Of a stretch of 44,724 nucleotides of DNA, positions 39,495 through 44,724 are shown in pieces (the first letter of the stretch is position 1; each line of letters begins with the position of its first letter). The stretch is from Plantactinospora alkalitolerans (GTDB lineage Bacteria; Actinomycetota; Actinomycetes; Mycobacteriales; Micromonosporaceae): the NCBI RefSeq assembly GCF_015690345.1, contig NZ_JADPUN010000093.1, forward strand, positions 1 to 44,724, in the 5' to 3' direction. The notes beneath the pieces are model-generated. The model ran no database searches. It was given only the letters and a program-made list of their open reading frames with translations, and had not been told where the DNA came from. Position numbers and translations under genes: made by a program.

Positions 39495-40351
39495 TGGTCG
39501 GCCCACCAGTGACGGTGGTGAACGCCTGTACCCGCTATGGCCAAGGCGGCAGTCCCACCGCAGTCGTGATCGAGGACGCCACGCTCACCGACGACACCCG
39601 GCACGCCATTGCTCGTAGGACCGACACCTCCCATACCGCCTTCATCGACACCAGCGCAGCGGATACGCCCGGGGTGCGTTTCTTCACCAGCGCCGGGGAA
39701 CTCACGAACTGCGGCCATGGCATCATCGCCGCGCAAGCCGTCCTGCTGCACCGCAGCGGCGCCACGAAGCACCACGGCCGCCAGCGCAGCGGAGACCGCA
39801 CCTTCGCCACGACCGCCATCCAGCGCCACGACGGCATCGAGGTCTGGTTCGACCAAGGCGTCATCGCCCTGACGGACCACGCCGACAGAACCGGCGGTGG
39901 CATCATCGCGGCCCTCGGCCTGGAACGAGCGGACATCGCCGCCGACGTACGGGTCGCCTCGCCCGGCACGCCACGACTCCTCGTCCCCCTTCGGGATCGC
40001 CGGACGCTGCTGTCCATGCGGCCCGACTTCGTCCGGCTGGCAACCGAGTGTCGCCGACTCGGGTACCTCGGCTGCTTCATCTACACGCTGTCACCGACCG
40101 CGAGAACGGGCACCGCCCGGATGTTCGCCCCAGCGATCGGCGTCGCCGAGGACATCGCGAACGCCAACAGTGTCGGCTGCCTCGCCGCCCACCTGCTCGA
40201 CACATCCGGCAACGGCGAAATCGAAATACACCAGGGCGACACGCTCCAAAGCCCATCGTCGGTTCTCGCCAGCGCGACGTACACCGGATCCGGCATCGTC
40301 GCCAGAATCGGCGGGTTGGTTGACCTCGGCCCGCCCGTCGATCTCGGCTGA
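39494..40351 (+). CDS. PhzF-family isomerase-like protein
   Basis: A 285-aa protein of the PhzF/diaminopimelate-epimerase-like fold. Recognisable are the N-terminal TVVNACTRYGQGGSPTAVV, RRTDTSHTAFI, FFTSAGELTNCGHGIIAAQA with the GxxxxxCGHGT-type block, and ARMFAPAIGVAEDIANANSV followed by GCLAA. In PhzF the Glu that acts as base lies in a conserved NLSET-type segment; here the region reads RRTDTSHT, so catalytic competence is uncertain. The ATG shares one base with the CMD remnant stop. Substrate unknown. Confidence 0.85.
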   Translation: MVGPPVTVVNACTRYGQGGSPTAVVIEDATLTDDTRHAIARRTDTSHTAFIDTSAADTPGVRFFTSAGELTNCGHGIIAAQAVLLHRSGATKHHGRQRSGDRTFATTAIQRHDGIEVWFDQGVIALTDHADRTGGGIIAALGLERADIAADVRVASPGTPRLLVPLRDRRTLLSMRPDFVRLATECRRLGYLGCFIYTLSPTARTGTARMFAPAIGVAEDIANANSVGCLAAHLLDTSGNGEIEIHQGDTLQSPSSVLASATYTGSGIVARIGGLVDLGPPVDLG

Positions 40352-40446
40352 AACGGGCATCAATCACCGGGCGCGGGTAGCGGCGACCTCTTCGCTCGGA
40401 TCGAGCGAACGAGCCCATTCAATGGGACCGGCTCCGTAGTCGGAGG

Positions 40447-40681
40447 TTGTCTGCGAATGGATTACCACTGGCGAACAACAGACTGTTGAAACCGTCGCTA
40501 CTCTGCACCACGGCCGTACTGAGCACGACCGCCCTGGTAGGCACATCGCCGGCGCTCGGCGCCGAAGCCGCACAGCAGCCGGACCTGCCACCGGCACTCG
40601 CTCCGATGACCGCGATGTACGAGACGGTCGACTGCGATCCCGGCGGCACCACCGCCACGGATGCGGCGCTGGCAGCTAAGG
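40447..40681 (+). pseudogene. 5' fragment of a secreted protein gene, interrupted
   Basis: From a TTG the frame encodes a signal peptide (KPSLLCTTAVLSTTALVGTS then PALGA) and about 40 further residues (PPALAPMTAMYETVDCDPGG). It then runs into an IS256-type transposase fragment in another frame near 40680. The mature protein cannot be assigned. It is likely a secreted protein truncated by an insertion and later deletion. The true start is uncertain; a later TTG (40488) would give a compact signal peptide. Confidence 0.5.
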
Positions 40682-40885
40682 AGCTACGGGGCTTCGGTGT
40701 CGAAGGAGACGATCTCGCGGATCACCGACAAGGTGGTCGAGGAGATGACCGGCTGGTCCCACCGACCCCTCGACGAGATCTATGCGGCGGTGTTCGTTGA
40801 CGTGATCGTGGTCAAGGTCAGGGATGGGCAGGTCGCGAACCGGCCGTTCTACGCCGCGATCGGGGTCACCCTCGACGGCGAGGAG
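40680..40885 (+). mobile_element. IS256-family transposase fragment
   Basis: The frame reads YGASVSKETISRITDKVVEE, MTGWSHRPLDEIYAAVFVD and RDGQVANRPFYAAIGVTLDG, a central part of Mutator/IS256 transposases including the first DDE Asp region. Both ends of the transposase are gone and no terminal repeats were seen. It joins the truncated secreted protein on its left and the repeat protein gene on its right. Confidence 0.85.
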
Positions 40886-40892
40886 CCAGCGG

Positions 40893-41933
40893 TCACGGAG
40901 TCAGCAGTCGGAACGTGGCGGTGCCGGTGGAGGCGAGGTACGGATCGAGTACGACGGTCCAGGTGCCGGTGACGCCGAGCGTGTAGTCACCGTAGGTCGG
41001 GCCGGCGTTCATGGCGAAGACACCGACCTGGTGGCCGCTGGGCGAATAGAGACGCATGCTAGCGCTGCCCGTACCCCAGCTCGAAGCGCCGACGTCCAGG
41101 GTGATGTGTTGCCCACTGACACCGGCGAAGGTGTAGGCGGCGTTCTGACCTCGGGAGCTGATGGTGACACCGGTGGAGGTACCGGGGGTGAGCGTCCCGC
41201 CGATGATGTCGGTGGCGAGCGTGAACGTGGCGGTGCCGGTGGAGGCGAGGTACGGATCGAGTACGACGGTCCAGGTGCCGGTGACGCCGAGCGTGTAGTC
41301 ACCGTAGGTCGGGCTGGCATTCATGGCGAAGACACCGACCTGGTGACCGCTGGGCGAATAGAGACGCATGCTAGCGCTGCCCGTACCCCAGCTCGAAGCG
41401 CCGACGTCCAGGGTGATGTGTTGCCCACTGACACCGGCGAAGGTGTAGGCGGCGTTCTGACCTCGGGAGCTGATGGTGACACCGGTGGAGGTACCGGGGG
41501 TGAGCGTCCCGCCGATGATGTCGGTGGCGAGCGTGAACGTGGCGGTGCCGGTAGAGGCGAGGTACGGATCGAGTACGACGGTCCAGGTGCCGGTGACGCC
41601 GAGCGTGTAGTCACCGTAGGTCGGGCTGGCATTCATGGCGAAGACACCGACCTGATGGCCGCTGGGCGAATAGAGACGCATGCTAGCGCTGCCCGTACCC
41701 CAGCTCGAAGCGCCGACGTCCAGGGTGATGTGTTGCCCACTGACGCCAGCGAAACTGTAGGACACGGATTCTCCGATGACGGCGATCGTGGCCGTCGTGG
41801 CGACGCCCGACGTGAGCGGAATCGGGTCGGCTGCCGGGCGCGCGACTGGCGGGGGTACGGCGTTGGCTGGCCCGGCGAGGGCCAGCGCGGCCAGCGCCGA
41901 GGACAAGGTGAGCACGATGAGACGGCGCAACAT
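40893..41933 (-). CDS. Secreted protein of near-identical PPC-like repeats
   Basis: A 346-aa secreted protein. The signal peptide (RRLIVLTLSSALAALALAGP then ANA) is followed by a short Pro-rich linker and three copies of a ~104-aa beta-rich unit (AGVSGQHITLDVGASSWGTG, SASMRLYSPSGHQVGVFAMN, YGDYTLGVTGTWTVVLDPY). These resemble bacterial pre-peptidase C-terminal domains, which often decorate secreted enzymes. No catalytic domain is present. The last unit ends abruptly in TATFRLLTP, 7 bp from the IS256 fragment, so a longer protein may have been truncated. AGGGAGAAG is a good ribosome binding site. Only a handful of substitutions separate the copies. Confidence 0.82.
   Translation of the reverse strand: MLRRLIVLTLSSALAALALAGPANAVPPPVARPAADPIPLTSGVATTATIAVIGESVSYSFAGVSGQHITLDVGASSWGTGSASMRLYSPSGHQVGVFAMNASPTYGDYTLGVTGTWTVVLDPYLASTGTATFTLATDIIGGTLTPGTSTGVTISSRGQNAAYTFAGVSGQHITLDVGASSWGTGSASMRLYSPSGHQVGVFAMNASPTYGDYTLGVTGTWTVVLDPYLASTGTATFTLATDIIGGTLTPGTSTGVTISSRGQNAAYTFAGVSGQHITLDVGASSWGTGSASMRLYSPSGHQVGVFAMNAGPTYGDYTLGVTGTWTVVLDPYLASTGTATFRLLTP
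40911..41760 (-). repeat. 312-bp tandem repeats, about 2.7 copies
   Basis: Copies begin at 40911, 41223 and 41535; the third is partial (to about 41760). The copies are nearly identical at nucleotide level including synonymous positions, indicating recent duplication or active homogenisation. Confidence 0.9.
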
Positions 41934-42197
41934 TCGCTGCTTCTCCCTGTGTGAGGATCGGTGCGGGACGAGCTGCGGGCCGGCTGGAGCACTCGCTAGT
42001 GGCGTTGAAGACGTTCACCGAAAGACCCGATCACCCATTGTGCGTAGCCGACTACAGATCTGGGCACCCGTCGAGTGGCCGGGTTCTCCGCCCGATCGGG
42101 TCACCGCCCTGGGCTCGGATCCCGGCAGGCCCAGCCGGCCGGGCGCTGTTGCGTTACGGGATCAAGGGCCATGCCGAACCCCTTACGGGTCCGGCGG

Positions 42198-42296
42198 TCA
42201 GATCGCCTGGGCCAGCTCGGTAAACGCGGCAGCGACCCTCTTCGCTGGCGGGGTGTCGACGGTGAGTTCGTAGTGGCCGCGTCGTAGGTTCTGCAT
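42198..42296 (-). pseudogene. C-terminal remnant of a transposase-like gene
   Basis: A 32-codon frame (MQNLRRGHYELTVDTPPAKR then VAAAFTELAQAI and stop) looks like the C-terminus of an actinomycete DDE transposase or integrase. The family is not certain. Nothing convincing was seen in 41934-42197. Confidence 0.4.
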
Positions 42297-42318
42297 GACC
42301 GGATCGTGGGCAGGTCGA

Positions 42319-42381
42319 CCACCGCTCGAGATCCGGACGGCTGACCTGCCGACGCAGGACCGCAACCTCATGACGCAGCAC
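42319..42381 (-). pseudogene. N-terminal remnant of an integrase-core type transposase
   Basis: The frame VLRHEVAVLRRQVSRPDLER matches the start region of common actinomycete integrase-core transposases (LRHELAVLRRQVxRP). It breaks off after about 21 residues and abuts the unrelated C-terminal remnant. Confidence 0.55.
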
Positions 42382-42807
42382 AGGATCTCGAACTGGAGAA
42401 CATCGATCTTTGCCCTCGCTGTCGTCGCAACATGCCTGGTCGTCGGGCTGGTTGTCTATGCCCGGTCCAGCGGTCCGGACGGCGCCGCCTCGCCCGAGGC
42501 GGTGGTCGCCGACTACGTGACGGCCCTTCGCGACAAGAACTGCGGAAGGCTGGCTGATATAGCGGATCCGGAGAACGATTCGGCGACAGAAATCAACCGG
42601 CGGATCAGCGAACTTGGCGGTGATCGCCTTGTCATCTCGGATCGACGGTTCGACGAGACAGCGTCCGCCGCCGAGGTGCGGGTGACCCTGTCCGGGCAGT
42701 CGGACGCGTCACCATACTCTGATGTTATCTGGCTTCGTCGCATCGACGACGCGTGGTTCGTCGCACTGGGACCTCATCAGAACTCGAACCCGAAAGGCAC
42801 GTTATGA
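42370..42807 (+). CDS. Membrane-anchored protein with NTF2-like extracytoplasmic domain
   Basis: A 145-aa protein with one N-terminal TM segment (SIFALAVVATCLVVGLVVYA) and an extracytoplasmic domain opening ASPEAVVADYVTALRDKNCG, then EVRVTLSGQ and WLRRIDDAWFVALGPHQ. This helix-then-sheet layout is that of small NTF2-like/DUF4878-type lipoprotein or anchor domains. ATG at 42370, with AGGA about 10 bases upstream. It partly overlaps the integrase-core remnant on the other strand and is flanked by IS remnants on both sides, yet the frame is intact. Function unknown. Confidence 0.72.
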   Translation: MTQHRISNWRTSIFALAVVATCLVVGLVVYARSSGPDGAASPEAVVADYVTALRDKNCGRLADIADPENDSATEINRRISELGGDRLVISDRRFDETASAAEVRVTLSGQSDASPYSDVIWLRRIDDAWFVALGPHQNSNPKGTL

Positions 42808-43045
42808 GAATTGGAAGGTTTTCTTCCTGGTCTTGGTGACGCCGGCGGTGCGTAGAGCGCCGATGGCGGCGTTGCGTAGGCGGCCATGACTTGTGGTCCG
42901 GTCCCGGTGCGAATCTGGGAGCGGTCTTCGTCGTAGGTGACGTCTCGCACCCAAGTGGACGTCGTTCTCGATCGACCAGTGGCCGCGGATCCATTGGGCC
43001 AGTTGGCCGGGGCTGGTCTGGCGCGCGCTCCGGCCGTGGCCGCGG
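42802..43045 (-). pseudogene. ISAs1-family transposase C-terminal remnant
   Basis: Minus-strand frames give QTSPGQLAQWIRGHWSIEN, then after a shift VRDVTYDEDRSQIRTGTGPQ, then after another shift LRNAAIGALRTAGVTKTRKK. This is the order of ISAs1-type transposase C-termini with two frameshifts. The upstream part is not recognisable. The stop lies 6 bp inside the end of the membrane-anchored gene. Confidence 0.75.
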
Positions 43046-43263
43046 TCGGATTCGCGGGTGGCGTCGGGGACGGCCGGGTGGCCAGCCAGCCGCTGACGAC
43101 GGCGCTGAGTAAGCCCGGGTACCGAGCATGCCGATTGAACCGCGTGGACGAGGTTTCGGCAGGGACAACGTCGGTAGGGTCCGCCTTTCGTACGGGGTGC
43201 GGAACGTGCCCGTGCGGCTACGATGAGAGATCCGTTGGTGTCGATGTAATTTGAGATCGATCG

Positions 43264-44724
43264 ATGACCGTTACCCGAGCGGACGATGCGTCCGCTGTCC
43301 TGCCCGACCCCAGTCGGGCTCGTACGCTCGACGAGCTCGTCGCGGGACTGCGGTCCTTGAAGGTGTGGGCAGGTAACCCGTCCTACGAATGGATCACCAG
43401 CCAGGTCAACAACGCGTGGCGGGCCGCCGGTCGCCCGGCCAGCGAGTTGACCAAGCGACCCACGGTCGTGGACTGCTTCAAGCCCGGTCGGCGACGACTG
43501 AACACCGACCTCGTCACCGCGGTCGTGCAGGCACTGCACCCGGACGAGGGATATGTGCACCAGTGGCGCCAAGCGCTACGGGTGGTCGGCGGGGAGGCCC
43601 AGGCAGCCACGGTGGTACGAGTCCAGGACCGGCTCCCACCCGACCTGGCTGGGTTCACCGGCCGTGCCACCGAACTCGACCAACTCCGCCACGCCCTCAG
43701 CCAGGGCCAACGCAACAACGGCACGATGGCGATCTCGGCGATCGAGGGGATGGCCGGTGTCGGCAAGACCCAACTCGCCGTCCACGCCGGGCACCTCCTC
43801 ATCCGGGAACACCGCTTCGATCGGGCGCTCTTCGTCGACCTGCGCGGATTTCACCCTGACCCCGCTCGGCCTCCCGCAGACCCGGCCGCGGTCCTGGACG
43901 GCTTCCTGCGCCTGCTCGGCGTACCGGCCCAGCAGATCCCCCACGATCTCCACGCCCGCACCGCGACCTACCGGGAACATCTCGCCGGCAGCCGTACCCT
44001 GATCGTGCTGGACAACGCCGCCGACGTCGACCAGGTCCGGCCGCTGCTTCCCGAGGTTCCCGGCTGTTTCACCCTGATCACCAGCCGGCGGATCCTGTCC
44101 GACCTGCACGCAGCCACGCACCTGGCGGTCGAGGTGTTCGCTGCGGACGAGGCCGTCGACTACCTTGCCCAGGCCGCCAGCCACATCCCCATGGGCGACG
44201 ATCCCGCCGCGGCCGCCCGCATCGCGCGGCGCTGCGGCTACCTGCCGCTGGCCCTCGACCTGACCGCCGGACACATGCGGGCCACACCGGGCTGGACACT
44301 CACCGATCATGCCGACCGGCTCGACGAACGCCACCACCAACGACGCCTGGACACCGGCGTCGAACTCGCCCTCGACCTCTCCTACCATCACCTGCCCGCC
44401 GACCAGCGCCGGCTGCTGCGGCTGCTGGCGCTGCACCCGGGACAGGACAGTGACGCCTACGCCGCAGCCGCCCTGACCGACGCCGACCTCGACACCACCC
44501 TCGCCCAGTTGGACCACCTGTGCCACGACCATCTCCTGCAGCAGTCTGCCTCGGGCCGGTACGCCTTCCACGACCTCGTCCGGGCATACGCCACCACCCG
44601 CGCCCACGACGAGGTCCGCCCGTCCGACCGTCGCGCAGCCCTGACCCGCCTGTTCGACCATTATCTGGCCACAGCCGCCGCCGCGATGAAGGCCCTCTAC
44701 CCCGCCCAGGCGCACCTGCGACCC
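43264..44724 (+). CDS. NB-ARC/TPR regulator with XRE-like N-terminus (partial)
   Basis: An open frame of 487 codons running off the right edge. Residues 20-110 (RTLDELVAGLRSLKVWAGNP ... VNNAWRAAG ... VVDCFKPGRRRLNTDLV) are the helical DNA-binding-like domain found before NB-ARC in actinomycetes. The ATPase has P-loop GMAGVGKT at 162-169, TLIVLDNAADVDQVRPLLPE, CGYLPLALDLTAGH and the winged-helix part (FHDLVRAYATTRAHDE). The C-terminal sensor repeats would lie beyond the window. ATG at 43264; no strong ribosome binding site. It is similar in plan to the protein encoded at 29417-31747. Confidence 0.9.
   Translation, partial: MTVTRADDASAVLPDPSRARTLDELVAGLRSLKVWAGNPSYEWITSQVNNAWRAAGRPASELTKRPTVVDCFKPGRRRLNTDLVTAVVQALHPDEGYVHQWRQALRVVGGEAQAATVVRVQDRLPPDLAGFTGRATELDQLRHALSQGQRNNGTMAISAIEGMAGVGKTQLAVHAGHLLIREHRFDRALFVDLRGFHPDPARPPADPAAVLDGFLRLLGVPAQQIPHDLHARTATYREHLAGSRTLIVLDNAADVDQVRPLLPEVPGCFTLITSRRILSDLHAATHLAVEVFAADEAVDYLAQAASHIPMGDDPAAAARIARRCGYLPLALDLTAGHMRATPGWTLTDHADRLDERHHQRRLDTGVELALDLSYHHLPADQRRLLRLLALHPGQDSDAYAAAALTDADLDTTLAQLDHLCHDHLLQQSASGRYAFHDLVRAYATTRAHDEVRPSDRRAALTRLFDHYLATAAAAMKALYPAQAHLRP

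Noticed and set aside
40911-41760. Regular direct repeats considered as a CRISPR-like array
   Set aside because: The 312-bp period is in frame, codes for protein repeats and has no repeat-spacer structure.

Overview
The window is high-GC DNA that is densely coding on both strands. GTG starts are frequent, stop/start junctions overlap by 4 bp (GTGA, ATGA), and there are IclR, SARP/AfsR-type and NB-ARC regulators. Together these point to a filamentous actinomycete; Micromonosporaceae or a relative is a guess from style, not a measured assignment. No rRNA, tRNA or CRISPR array was seen.

Region 1 (1-16657) is a catabolic supercluster. The left arm, read on the minus strand, holds an aromatic monooxygenase, a gentisate-dioxygenase-like cupin, an FAH-family hydrolase, an ABC importer (lipoprotein, permease and probably the first codons of the ATPase) and an aldehyde dehydrogenase. 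The right arm, also minus, holds an amidohydrolase, an SDR, an acyl-CoA ligase, two acyl-CoA dehydrogenases and two MaoC-type proteins. Each arm has its own IclR regulator on the plus strand, with a long perfect inverted repeat in the divergent promoter. An MFS transporter is coupled to the first IclR gene. A reasonable reading is uptake of an aromatic or aryl-alkanoic acid, CoA-dependent side-chain shortening, oxidation to a hydroxybenzoate-like acid, and gentisate-type ring cleavage.

Region 2 (17178-24475) holds a coupled pair of exported/membrane proteins of unknown function, a small DUF3592-like membrane protein, a serine hydrolase and a full-length AfsR-type SARP regulator. Region 3 (24617-31747) is a minus-strand export locus: FtsX/MacB-type permease, ATPase, adaptor, lipoprotein and a secreted crystallin-like small protein, beside an NB-ARC/TPR regulator.

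Region 4 (31970-36975) is the most interesting part. Two small cysteine-rich peptides (67 and 59 aa, 12 and 8 Cys), too short to stand out, are transcribed divergently and share a leader of the form GSLxDRL...FVPKT.A.A|C. Around them lie a TlpA-like thioredoxin protein, a 42-aa coupled ORF, a small S26 signal peptidase and a peptide-type ABC exporter without a C39 protease domain. This looks like a secreted, disulfide-rich two-peptide system that I do not recognise.

Region 5 (36972-44724) has a HAD phosphatase, a nitronate-monooxygenase-like enzyme, an HxlR regulator, a decayed CMD gene, a PhzF-like protein, a secreted protein of near-identical 312-bp repeats, and a graveyard of transposase remnants. 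It ends in a third NB-ARC regulator that runs off the window.
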